Shown here piece after piece: positions 1 through 6,308 of a DNA stretch of 7,496 nt (position 1 is the stretch's first letter; each line of letters begins with the position of its first letter). The DNA comes from Clostridia bacterium. GTDB lineage: Bacteria; Bacillota_A; Clostridia; Oscillospirales; CAG-272. The notes under the pieces are model-generated. The model had not been told where the DNA came from. It saw nothing but the letters and a program-made list of their open reading frames with translations, and did not search any database. The position numbers and the translations under genes are program-made. The stretch covers positions 1-7,496 of the forward strand of contig JAFTRT010000076.1 in the NCBI GenBank assembly GCA_017462145.1, written 5' to 3'.

Positions 1-326
1 AAATCACCAAGGAAGATTGCTTGGTCTGCTTTGATACCGATGCACGGCACGTGCACAATCAAATTCGGGGACTTTCCCCTGTTCCGTTGGCCTTTACCCA
101 TACGGCCGACGGCAAACTGCTCAAGCTGTTGGAGGCGCAGATCGCCGACGAGAGCGAGGAGCACGAGCGTCCCGGTGAGGTACTGTCCTTGGAGGACGGT
201 ATCACCGTCGCCTGCCGACGAGGCTCGATTCGATTGCTTCGGGTACTCCCCGAAGGAAAAGGACGCATGGCGGCCGCTGATTTTGTTCGGGGTCGCAAGG
301 TCGCCTTGGGCGATCTGTTTCAATAA
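1..326 (+). CDS. fmt: Methionyl-tRNA formyltransferase, C-terminal part (5' end outside window)
   Basis: The reading frame is open from position 3 with no start codon in the window and gives the last 107 residues of the protein. Fmt transfers a formyl group from 10-formyltetrahydrofolate to Met-tRNAfMet in the cytoplasm, enabling bacterial translation initiation. What is visible is the small C-terminal beta-barrel domain that binds the tRNA. The family signature is seen as ARHVHNQIRGLSPVPLAFT (close to the usual IHNxIRGLxPxPxA), followed by the expected KLLKL, GEVLSLEDG and GRMAAADFVRG elements. The catalytic N-terminal domain lies upstream and cannot be checked. The next gene follows after 18 bases, and fmt next to a YugP-type peptidase and rsmB is a common clostridial arrangement. 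Confidence 0.93.
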   Translation, partial: ITKEDCLVCFDTDARHVHNQIRGLSPVPLAFTHTADGKLLKLLEAQIADESEEHERPGEVLSLEDGITVACRRGSIRLLRVLPEGKGRMAAADFVRGRKVALGDLFQ

Positions 327-344
327 AACAAACGAGGTACGTTT

Positions 345-1037
345 ATGTTTGGATTGTTTTTGTGGGACTGGACCCTGTTATTGGTCATTCCTGCTCTGTT
401 CGTTTCCATTTGGGCACAGATGCGGGTCAGCTCCACCTATAAGCAATATGCCACCGTTCCCTGCTCCGGTGGGCTGACGGGAGCCGCCGTTGCCCGAAAG
501 ATTTTGGATTGCAACGGTCTTTCCCATATTCGCGTGGAACGGATACGGGGAGAGTTGACCGACCATTTCGACCCCAAGGCAGGGGTGATCCGCCTTTCCG
601 AAGCGGTCTATGATATGGCCACCGTTTCATCGGTGGGCATTGCCGCTCATGAGGCGGGACACGCTCTGCAATATGCACAGAATTACGGCCCCATTCGGTT
701 GCGGGCGGCAATCGTTCCCATGACCCGTTACAGCTCTTGGCTCGCCATCCCCCTATTTATGCTGGGACTTTGGGTGGCCAGTGACAGCCTGATGCTGTTT
801 GGCGTTCTGCTGTATGCAGTAATCGCATTCTTTCAGCTGGTAACGCTTCCCGTGGAATTTAACGCCTCCAACCGTGCCCTTCGGACCTTGGGAGAGTTCC
901 GAATCCTGTCCGATCAAGAAATGGGAGGCGCCAAAAAGGTACTGGGTGCCGCCGCTATGACCTATGTGGCCGCTCTGCTGACCTCGGTGCTGACCCTGCT
1001 TCGTCTGCTGTTGTTGGCAAACAATCGCCGCCGATAA
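345..1037 (+). CDS. Membrane zinc metallopeptidase, YugP family
   Basis: A 230-residue integral membrane protein of the YugP-like (DUF2268/Peptidase_M membrane) zinc metallopeptidase family. The zinc-binding motif HEAGH is at residues 102-106. A likely third zinc ligand is E171 in the LPVEFNAS motif, which is typical of the family. Hydrophobic segments are near residues 5-24, 131-147, 149-169 and 203-224, so the active site lies next to the membrane between the first helix and the later cluster. Length matches the family (about 225-235). The ATG is preceded by ACGAGG about 8 bases upstream. Its substrate is unknown; the family is found beside fmt and rsmB in many clostridia, which suggests a housekeeping membrane role but does not identify one. 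The stop codon is directly followed by the rsmB region, consistent with one transcript. Confidence 0.88.
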   Translation: MFGLFLWDWTLLLVIPALFVSIWAQMRVSSTYKQYATVPCSGGLTGAAVARKILDCNGLSHIRVERIRGELTDHFDPKAGVIRLSEAVYDMATVSSVGIAAHEAGHALQYAQNYGPIRLRAAIVPMTRYSSWLAIPLFMLGLWVASDSLMLFGVLLYAVIAFFQLVTLPVEFNASNRALRTLGEFRILSDQEMGGAKKVLGAAAMTYVAALLTSVLTLLRLLLLANNRRR

Positions 1038-1039
1038 AT

Positions 1040-1044
1040 GAGGG
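1040..1044 (+). promoter_or_regulatory. Ribosome binding site deciding the rsmB start
   Basis: GAGGG lies 5 bases before the ATG at 1050. An alternative in-frame ATG at 1038 abuts the upstream stop codon and has no comparable site at the right distance (its upstream sequence reads ATCGCCGCCGATAA). The site itself overlaps that first ATG. The 1050 start also gives an N terminus (MTSRQLVCSLLQKAE) like other RsmB proteins. Confidence 0.6.
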
Positions 1045-1049
1045 CTTGT

Positions 1050-2357
1050 ATGACATCCAGACAGCTTGTTTGCTCGCTTTTGCAAAAGGCGGAAAAAAAC
1101 CGCCAATTTTCCAATTTGGCCTTGGATCACGCCCTGTCGGAAAGCGGTCTCTCCGCCCCTGACAGAGCTCTGGCCGCCACCCTGTTTTACGGGGTGATTG
1201 AGAGAAAGCTGACGTTGGATTATCAGCTTTCCCATCTTTCCAGCCGCCCTCTTTCTCAATTGGACGGTACCGTTCTCACCGCTTTGCGGATGGGGCTGTA
1301 CCAACTGATGTATTTGGATCGCATCCCCCCTCACGCCGTTCTCTATGAGACGGTGGCACTTTGCCCCAAGAAAAGTGCGGGGTTTGTCAATGCGGTTCTC
1401 CGTGCTTATACACGCTCCGACGGAATGTTGCTTCCCAAACGGGAAGACGGCCTTGCCGCCTATCTTTCGGTGGCCCATTCGGTGGGGCTCCCCCTTTGCC
1501 AAAAGCTCATCGAAGCCATGGGCGAACAGGGGGCGGAGGATTTTTTGGTTGGGATCGGCACACCGCCCCCAACCACCGTTCGGGTCAACACCCTCAAGAC
1601 AAACCGTGCAAGCCTGATGAGGCAGCTTGGTGAAACCGACTCCGAGGCTGTCCCCACACCCTTTTCCCCTCACGGGCTTCGCATCAAGGGATCGGTACGG
1701 GAGCTTTACGGCTTTGAAGAGGGGTTGTTTTTTGTACAAGACGAGGCTTCTCAGCTCTGCGTAGAGGCATTGGATCCCCAACCGGGACAAACCGTGGCGG
1801 ATATTTGTGCCTGCCCCGGCTCCAAAAGCTTTGGACTTGCCATGAAAATGGAAAACGAGGGAACCCTCCTTTCCTTTGATCTTCATGAAAAAAAGCTTCC
1901 GTTGATCCGCTCTGGAGCAGAACGCCTTGGCATTACCTGTATTCGGTGCGAGGCACGGGATGGCCGTTGCTTTTTGCCGGAATTGTCCGAGGCCGCCGAC
2001 CGGGTGCTGTGCGACGTTCCTTGCTCCGGCTTTGGCGTGTTGGCAAAAAAACCGGAACTGCGTTACAAGGATCCCCAAGAATCCGAGGCTCTGCCCGACA
2101 TTCAGTTCGCTATTCTCCAAAATGCATCCCGTTACGTGAAGGAAGGCGGCGTTTTGGTTTATTCCACCTGCACGGTGTTCCCGGAAGAAAACGAGGAAAA
2201 CGTAGACCGCTTTTTGGCCGATCACCCCGATTTTTCCCTCACCCCTTTCACGGCAGGAGGGATGGATTTCCCATCCGGTATGAAAACCTTGCTCCCCTGT
2301 CGGGATGGCACCGACGGCTTTTTCATCGCAAAACTCACAAGGAAGTGTTCAACATGA
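1050..2357 (+). CDS. rsmB: 16S rRNA (cytosine-967-C5)-methyltransferase RsmB
   Basis: RsmB (Sun/Fmu) methylates C967 of 16S rRNA using S-adenosylmethionine, in the cytoplasm. The 435-residue product has the expected two-part layout. An N-terminal NusB-like RNA-binding helical domain covers residues 1-130 (SNLALDHAL, and GFVNAVLRAY near 111-120), and a Rossmann methyltransferase domain covers about 170-435. The SAM loop reads DICACPGSKSF near 251-261; the more usual form is CAAPGGKT, so this is a mild variant. The two conserved cysteines are present: PCSG (C325, catalytic nucleophile) and STCT (C374, product release). The C terminus carries the usual DGFFIAKL. The length is typical (430-450). 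It starts right after the metallopeptidase stop, and its last codons overlap the rlmN start by 4 bases, so the two are translationally coupled. An ATG at 1038 would add four residues. Confidence 0.95.
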   Translation: MTSRQLVCSLLQKAEKNRQFSNLALDHALSESGLSAPDRALAATLFYGVIERKLTLDYQLSHLSSRPLSQLDGTVLTALRMGLYQLMYLDRIPPHAVLYETVALCPKKSAGFVNAVLRAYTRSDGMLLPKREDGLAAYLSVAHSVGLPLCQKLIEAMGEQGAEDFLVGIGTPPPTTVRVNTLKTNRASLMRQLGETDSEAVPTPFSPHGLRIKGSVRELYGFEEGLFFVQDEASQLCVEALDPQPGQTVADICACPGSKSFGLAMKMENEGTLLSFDLHEKKLPLIRSGAERLGITCIRCEARDGRCFLPELSEAADRVLCDVPCSGFGVLAKKPELRYKDPQESEALPDIQFAILQNASRYVKEGGVLVYSTCTVFPEENEENVDRFLADHPDFSLTPFTAGGMDFPSGMKTLLPCRDGTDGFFIAKLTRKCST

Positions 2358-3430
2358 ATCAGCAAATCAAGCCCGAGCTTCTGTCTATGACCGAGGAAGA
2401 GCTGGCCGTCTTTTTGGTCTCTCTCGGCGAGCCCAAATATCGAGCCAATCAGCTCTTCACCCAAATGCATAAGGGTCTCTCTCCCGATGAAATGACCAAC
2501 ATCGGCAAGGCTACCCGTGAAAAGCTTGCACAGAACGCCGTCTTTTTTCTGCCGCACATTCAACGAAAGCTGGTATCCGCTCTGGACGGAACGGTGAAAT
2601 ACTTGTTTGCTCTGTCCGACGGCGCTTGTGTGGAAAGCGTGGTGATGCGCTATCAGCACGGCAATACCATTTGTATCTCCTCTCAGGTCGGCTGTCGCAT
2701 GGGCTGTGCTTTTTGTGCCTCCACCATCGGCGGCAAGGTACGGGATTTGACCCCGGCCGAGCTGTTGGGACAGGTCTTGGTTGCCGCACGGGACACGGGA
2801 GAGCGGATCTCCAATATTGTTATGATGGGCATTGGTGAGCCCTTGGACAACTATGACAACGTGCTTCGCTTTTTGCGTCTGGTGGGAGCCAAGGGAGGAA
2901 TTGAGATCGGCTATCGCCATATTTCGCTTTCCACCTGCGGTCTGGTAGACGGCATTGACCGTCTGGCCAAGGAGGATCTTCCCATTACCCTCTCCATTTC
3001 GCTTCATGCCTCGAATGATGAAACGAGAAGTGCCATCATGCCGGTCAATCGCAAGTGGAATATTGCCGCTCTTTTGGATGCCTGTCGGCGGTACTATGCG
3101 ACCACAGGACGGCGGATCTCCTTTGAATACACCCTCATTCGAGGAAAAAACGACTCGCTCAAAAATGCCGAGGAGTTGGCCGCCCTGCTCAACCGTTCGC
3201 TCCGTCCCAAGGAGCGGGGAGAAAGCTTCCCCATCCACGTCAACCTGATTCCCGTTAATCCCGTGGAGGAAACGGGCTTTGAAAGCACCGACAAAAACGC
3301 TGTGGCCGCCTTTGCCGCCGCTCTGGAACGAAAAGGCATTCGTGCCACCGTCCGCCGCCGCTTGGGTGCGGATATCAATGCCTCCTGCGGACAGCTTCGC
3401 CGCTCGGAGGAAGCCAAGCAAAGCACATAA
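2354..3430 (+). CDS. rlmN: Dual-specificity 23S rRNA (A2503-C2)/tRNA (A37-C2) methyltransferase RlmN
   Basis: RlmN is a radical SAM enzyme that methylates C2 of A2503 in 23S rRNA and, in several bacteria, A37 of some tRNAs. The 358-residue product is complete. An N-terminal accessory domain (1-95, including GEPKYRANQLF) binds RNA. The iron-sulfur cysteines form CRMGCAFC (C114, C118, C121). C107 in ICISSQVGC matches E. coli C118, and C345 in ASCGQLR matches the methyl-carrying C355, so both catalytic cysteines are present. Other family motifs are MMGIGEPLDNYDNV (157-170) and LSISLHA (213-219). The start ATG overlaps the rsmB stop (ATGA) and has AAGGAAG 8 bases upstream. Cfr-type resistance enzymes share this fold, but the RlmN-type motifs and the housekeeping context favour RlmN. 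Confidence 0.96.
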   Translation: MNQQIKPELLSMTEEELAVFLVSLGEPKYRANQLFTQMHKGLSPDEMTNIGKATREKLAQNAVFFLPHIQRKLVSALDGTVKYLFALSDGACVESVVMRYQHGNTICISSQVGCRMGCAFCASTIGGKVRDLTPAELLGQVLVAARDTGERISNIVMMGIGEPLDNYDNVLRFLRLVGAKGGIEIGYRHISLSTCGLVDGIDRLAKEDLPITLSISLHASNDETRSAIMPVNRKWNIAALLDACRRYYATTGRRISFEYTLIRGKNDSLKNAEELAALLNRSLRPKERGESFPIHVNLIPVNPVEETGFESTDKNAVAAFAAALERKGIRATVRRRLGADINASCGQLRRSEEAKQST

Positions 3431-3467
3431 TCTTGTCCGTTTCTGCTCTTCCCTACATATTCGTTTC

Positions 3468-3474
3468 GGAGGAG
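3468..3474 (+). promoter_or_regulatory. Ribosome binding site deciding the PASTA gene start
   Basis: GGAGGAG lies 3-5 bases before the ATG at 3478. It is the strongest Shine-Dalgarno match in the 47-base gap after rlmN. The frame can be extended upstream to a TTG at 3433, but that codon has no site in front of it, so translation almost certainly begins at 3478. Confidence 0.75.
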
Positions 3475-3477
3475 CTT

Positions 3478-4662
3478 ATGAAATACCGTTTTCGACTGTC
3501 GATTCCCCAAAAGCAATCGGTTCGCAAGGGACGTCCTTGCCGTCTGAAGGGCAGAAGAACCTTGGGATGGATCAAGCCCACGCCTCTGATTTGGGAGGAA
3601 CCGCCTTTGTTGCCGCCCCCTCGCAAGGTCGGTGCGCTGATCCGTTTCCGCCGTTCTCTCACCAAGGCAGGGTCTCATATCACCGCACTGTCCAAAGCTG
3701 CCGTCTGCCGTATGGCAGGCAAACGGGAGACCATTACCATGCTGTGGGGTACGTTGTGTGCCGCATTGGCAGTGACCTTGGTCACCGGTACGGTCTTCGC
3801 CCTATGGCTCTTTGGCCCGTATCTGCGAACGGGAAGCACGGTCACCGTTCCCAATTGTTTGTCTCAAAGTGCAGAATCGGTTTTGTCTGTTCCCAAAAAT
3901 GGAATCGTGTATGAGCTGTTGTACCGCAAAAACGATGCCTACCCTCCCGGTACGGTCATTTCCCAGACCCCTTCCCCGGGAGTTGTCCGCCGAATCTACG
4001 GCAAGGAGGATGCCGTCACCGTTACCCTGACGGTAGCGGAGGAAAGCCCTCTCTACACGTTGCCCGATTTGGCAGGCGTTTCTCAACGAGATGCGGCTCT
4101 TGTGTTGCGACAAGCCGGCATGAAGGTAACCGTGACGGAAGAATATTCCGAAACGGAAGCAAGCCGCACCGTTCTGCGCATCTATCCCCCCCCGGGGGAG
4201 CATTTGGCATCGGGGAGCGAGGTCACACTGTTTGTCAGCAAAGGCCCGAAGATCCGAACCGTGACCGTTCCCGAGCTTCGGTCCCTTTCAGAAACCGCCG
4301 CCTCACGGCTGACGGAGGATGCAGGCTTGCGAGTGGGAGCAGTGTCCTATCTCCGATCGGATGCTCCCGTTGGGAGTGTCATTTCCCAATCGGCCGAGGC
4401 AGGCAGTACCCTACCGGAGGGAAGCGAGCTTTCCTTCACCGTCAGTTTGGGCAACGCCGTTGCGCTCAAAACCATTCCCGATCTGACGGGCTTGACCGCA
4501 GAGCAGGCAAGCCTGCGGCTTCGAGAGGTGGGACTGACCGTGGGAAGCATCCATTACGTTCTCCATGCCGCCCCGTCGGGAACTGTCATCGCACAGACAC
4601 CCCAATCAGGCAGCGCTGTTACCTCCGCCGTTACCTCGGTGGATCTGACCGTCAGTCTGTGA
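3478..4662 (+). CDS. Kinase-less membrane protein with four PASTA domains
   Basis: A 394-residue bitopic membrane protein. Residues 1-87 form a cytoplasmic tail with about 22 Lys/Arg against 3 acidic residues and a proline-rich patch (PTPLIWEEPPLLPPPRK, 34-50). One transmembrane helix spans about 88-114. The rest is extracellular: PASTA units at about 119-187 (divergent), 190-256, 259-325 and 328-394. The repeated signature is seen as PPGTVISQTPSPG, PVGSVISQSAEAG and PSGTVIAQTPQSG, with VPxLxGLSxxxA starts. PASTA domains bind muropeptides or peptidoglycan, so a cell-wall sensing or anchoring role is likely (inference). In related Firmicutes this slot, between rlmN and rsgA, holds the PP2C phosphatase prpC and the PASTA Ser/Thr kinase prkC. 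Here there is no phosphatase, and the tail has no Gly-rich loop, HRD or DFG motif, so it is not a kinase. It could be a partner of a kinase encoded elsewhere, or a divisome/cell-wall protein. The ends are clean, with no sign of kinase remnants. Confidence 0.85.
   Translation: MKYRFRLSIPQKQSVRKGRPCRLKGRRTLGWIKPTPLIWEEPPLLPPPRKVGALIRFRRSLTKAGSHITALSKAAVCRMAGKRETITMLWGTLCAALAVTLVTGTVFALWLFGPYLRTGSTVTVPNCLSQSAESVLSVPKNGIVYELLYRKNDAYPPGTVISQTPSPGVVRRIYGKEDAVTVTLTVAEESPLYTLPDLAGVSQRDAALVLRQAGMKVTVTEEYSETEASRTVLRIYPPPGEHLASGSEVTLFVSKGPKIRTVTVPELRSLSETAASRLTEDAGLRVGAVSYLRSDAPVGSVISQSAEAGSTLPEGSELSFTVSLGNAVALKTIPDLTGLTAEQASLRLREVGLTVGSIHYVLHAAPSGTVIAQTPQSGSAVTSAVTSVDLTVSL
4186..4198 (+). repeat. Homopolymer C8-G5 tract inside the PASTA gene
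   Basis: Eight C are followed directly by five G, encoding part of IYPPPGE at residues 235-241 in the second PASTA unit. Long C/G runs are prone to replication slippage and to sequencing error. The frame is intact as given. Confidence 0.9.
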
Positions 4663-4702
4663 CGGTCCTTTGACCTTTCTTTTGATCTGAAAAGGAGCCT
4701 TT

Positions 4703-5635
4703 ATGGAAAGCACACAGGGAAAAATCTTACAGGGTGTAGGCGGTCTTTACACCGTTCGCATCACCGATCCCTCCGCCCCCAATCAAGGGGAGCAAGTGGT
4801 CTGCCGTGCCAGAGGAGTCTTTCGGCATGAAAAATGCACCCCTCTGCCGGGAGACAACGTGGTGCTTCAACCTGCCGAGGAGGGACAGGAGGCGTTCGTC
4901 ATTCACGAGCTTCTGCCCAGACGCTCTGCCCTCATCCGTCCCCCCTTGGCCAATTTGGATCTTCTCTTCATCACCATGGCGGCGGCGGCTCCCGCCCCCA
5001 TTCTGACCACAGTGGACAAGCTCATCTCCATTGCGGAATTCAACGACATTGAGCCTGTGGTGGTGGTGACAAAATGCGAGCTTGCCCCCGAGTATGCCGC
5101 CGAGCTGACTGAGCTTTACCGCAACGCAGGCTTCCACGCCTTTTGCGTCAGTGCGTGTGACGATCTTGGAATCCAACCGCTTTCGGACTTTATCGAGCAA
5201 ACACTCCCCGGCCGCATTGCGGCCTTTGCGGGGGCATCGGGAATCGGAAAATCCACCCTGCTCAACCGCCTTTTCCCCACCCTTCAGCTCACCACCTCCG
5301 AAATCAGCCGCAAAATTCAACGAGGTCGGCACACTACAAGAAAGGTGGAGCTCTTTCCCTTGTCTGACAGCGGAAACTGCGGGTATATTGCAGACACCCC
5401 CGGCTTTTCCATGCTGGATTTTGAGCGATTTGATTTTTTTGAGCGAGAGGATCTTCCCACGACCATGAGGGAATTTCTTCCTTACATCGGACAGTGCCGT
5501 TACACCAAGTGCTCTCATACCAAGGAGGAGGGCTGTGCCATTGTAGAAGCCGTCAAGGACGGCAGGATCGCACGCTCCCGCCACGAGAGCTTCTGTGAGC
5601 TGGACGCCACGCTGAAGCAAAAGAAAAAATGGTAA
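4703..5635 (+). CDS. rsgA: Ribosome small subunit-dependent GTPase RsgA (YjeQ/CpgA)
   Basis: RsgA is a cytoplasmic circularly permuted GTPase that checks late maturation of the 30S subunit. The 310-residue product shows the family order. An OB-fold RNA-binding domain covers about 1-75. The GTPase domain has G4 first (TKCE, 123-126), then G5 (SA, 150-151), G1/P-loop GASGIGKST (177-185), G2 threonine in RGRHTTRK (about 207-214) and G3 DTPG (231-234). A C-terminal zinc domain has ligands C265, C270, H272 and C278. The permutation and zinc knuckle make the call firm. The G4 motif has Glu where Asp is usual ([NT]KxD). AAAGGAG sits 5 bases before the ATG. The gene follows the PASTA gene by 40 bases. 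In B. subtilis the homologue CpgA is a reported substrate of the kinase PrkC, whose gene normally sits directly upstream but is replaced here. Confidence 0.97.
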   Translation: MESTQGKILQGVGGLYTVRITDPSAPNQGEQVVCRARGVFRHEKCTPLPGDNVVLQPAEEGQEAFVIHELLPRRSALIRPPLANLDLLFITMAAAAPAPILTTVDKLISIAEFNDIEPVVVVTKCELAPEYAAELTELYRNAGFHAFCVSACDDLGIQPLSDFIEQTLPGRIAAFAGASGIGKSTLLNRLFPTLQLTTSEISRKIQRGRHTTRKVELFPLSDSGNCGYIADTPGFSMLDFERFDFFEREDLPTTMREFLPYIGQCRYTKCSHTKEEGCAIVEAVKDGRIARSRHESFCELDATLKQKKKW

Positions 5636-5644
5636 GGAGAGAAC

Positions 5645-6268
5645 ATGAAAGCTTTCATTTACACCGGTGGCGGCGTTGACCCCAAGCGAATCACCGAGCA
5701 TCCCCGTTCGGGGGACTTGCGCATTGCAGCCGATGCCGGCTATCGCAATGCCAAAACACTGGGAGAAGGGGTGGATCTTCTGTTGGGAGATTTTGATTCT
5801 TATACCGATCCCCTGCCGGAGGACATCGAAACGCTCCGCGTACCGACCGAAAAGGATTTTACCGACACGCAGCTTGCCGTGGAAACGGCCTTAGCAAGAG
5901 GGGCGGATGAAATTGTGATCATCGGAGGATTGGACGGACGGTTGGATCACACCATGGCCAATCTTTCCATCTTGATCGATCTGTTCCGCCGTCACGTTCC
6001 CGCCGTCATCACCAACGGCCTCAATCGTGTACGCTATTTGGAAAACACGGGAACCCTCATTGCCAAAAGCGGCTTTTCTTACCTTTCTCTTATCCCTGCG
6101 GAGGATAAGGTCAAGGGGGTCAGCGCAGAAGGATGCCTGTACCCCTTAAAAAATGCAACGCTAAAAAGAGACACGGTTGGTTTTTCCACCTCAAATCAGA
6201 TCACGGGCAACTGTGCATTGATCACCGTTCGCAAGGGCGGTCTGTTTCTGATCGAAAGTGCCTCTTAA
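5645..6268 (+). CDS. thiN: Thiamine pyrophosphokinase (thiamine diphosphokinase)
   Basis: ThiN transfers pyrophosphate from ATP to thiamine to make thiamine pyrophosphate, the active cofactor, in the cytoplasm (EC 2.7.6.2). The 207-residue product is full length. Family motifs seen are the AADAGYRNA segment (28-36), GDFDS (48-52), the metal/ATP-binding EKDFTDTQLA (69-78), GGLDGRLDHTMANL (94-107) and, in the C-terminal thiamine-binding beta domain, STSNQITG (181-188) followed by ITVRKGGLFLI. AAGGAGA overlaps the rsgA stop codon and lies 4 bases before the ATG, so translation is probably coupled to rsgA. In many Firmicutes rpe (ribulose-phosphate 3-epimerase) lies between rsgA and thiN; here only 9 bases separate them. 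It is the last gene of the plus-strand operon. No TPP riboswitch is visible, as expected for this operon position. Confidence 0.95.
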   Translation: MKAFIYTGGGVDPKRITEHPRSGDLRIAADAGYRNAKTLGEGVDLLLGDFDSYTDPLPEDIETLRVPTEKDFTDTQLAVETALARGADEIVIIGGLDGRLDHTMANLSILIDLFRRHVPAVITNGLNRVRYLENTGTLIAKSGFSYLSLIPAEDKVKGVSAEGCLYPLKNATLKRDTVGFSTSNQITGNCALITVRKGGLFLIESAS

Positions 6269-6271
6269 ACC

Positions 6272-6308
6272 AAACAGCCTTTGGCCGATCGGCCAAAGGC
6301 TGTTTTTT
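6272..6308 (+). terminator. Rho-independent terminator of the plus-strand operon
   Basis: A perfect 15-bp stem (6272-6286 with 6291-6305) closes a GATC loop and is followed by a T tract (6303-6308). It begins 3 bases after the thiN stop codon. Because GATC is itself palindromic, the whole 34 bases form one perfect palindrome. The hairpin also lies directly after the stop codon of the convergent minus-strand gene. Read in that direction the T tract is interrupted (TTTGGTTT), so it may act as a weaker terminator there as well. Confidence 0.92.

Noticed and set aside
1084..1112. Hairpin GGCGG-A7-CCGCC followed by AATTTT near the rsmB start, resembling an attenuator or slippery site
   Set aside because: The stem is only 5 bp, the T run is short, and the codons encode conserved RsmB residues (QKAEKNRQFSN). 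Frameshifting here would only destroy the protein.
753..2225. 490-codon open frame on the minus strand opposite rsmB and the peptidase
   Set aside because: It lies antisense to two confidently identified genes, has no recognisable domain and is low-complexity in character (rich in Gln, Gly, His). It is a by-product of codon bias on the coding strand.
1946..2353. Upstream extension of the rlmN frame
   Set aside because: The frame stays open inside rsmB, but the RlmN family N terminus and a ribosome binding site fit the ATG at 2354.
2222..3421. 399-codon minus-strand frame opposite rlmN
   Set aside because: It is a mirror of rlmN codons, with no domain or motif and an overlapping known gene with all catalytic residues on the other strand.
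3433..3461. Possible internal promoter TTGTCC-17 bases-CATATT before the PASTA gene
   Set aside because: Each box matches only 4 of 6, and the predicted start point would fall on the ribosome binding site, leaving almost no leader.
4664..4699. GGTCCTTT could pair with AAAGGAGCC and hide the rsgA ribosome binding site
   Set aside because: Pairing is interrupted, the loop is about 19 bases, and a nearer CCTTT competes. There is not enough evidence to call a regulatory structure.
5419..5446. Direct repeat TTTTGAGCGA in rsgA
   Set aside because: A 10-base repeat arising from neighbouring FER codons in a variable loop after DTPG. No functional signal is apparent.
4727..5701. 324-codon minus-strand frame opposite rsgA
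   Set aside because: It is antisense to a complete RsgA, has no motif, and would run into the thiN start.
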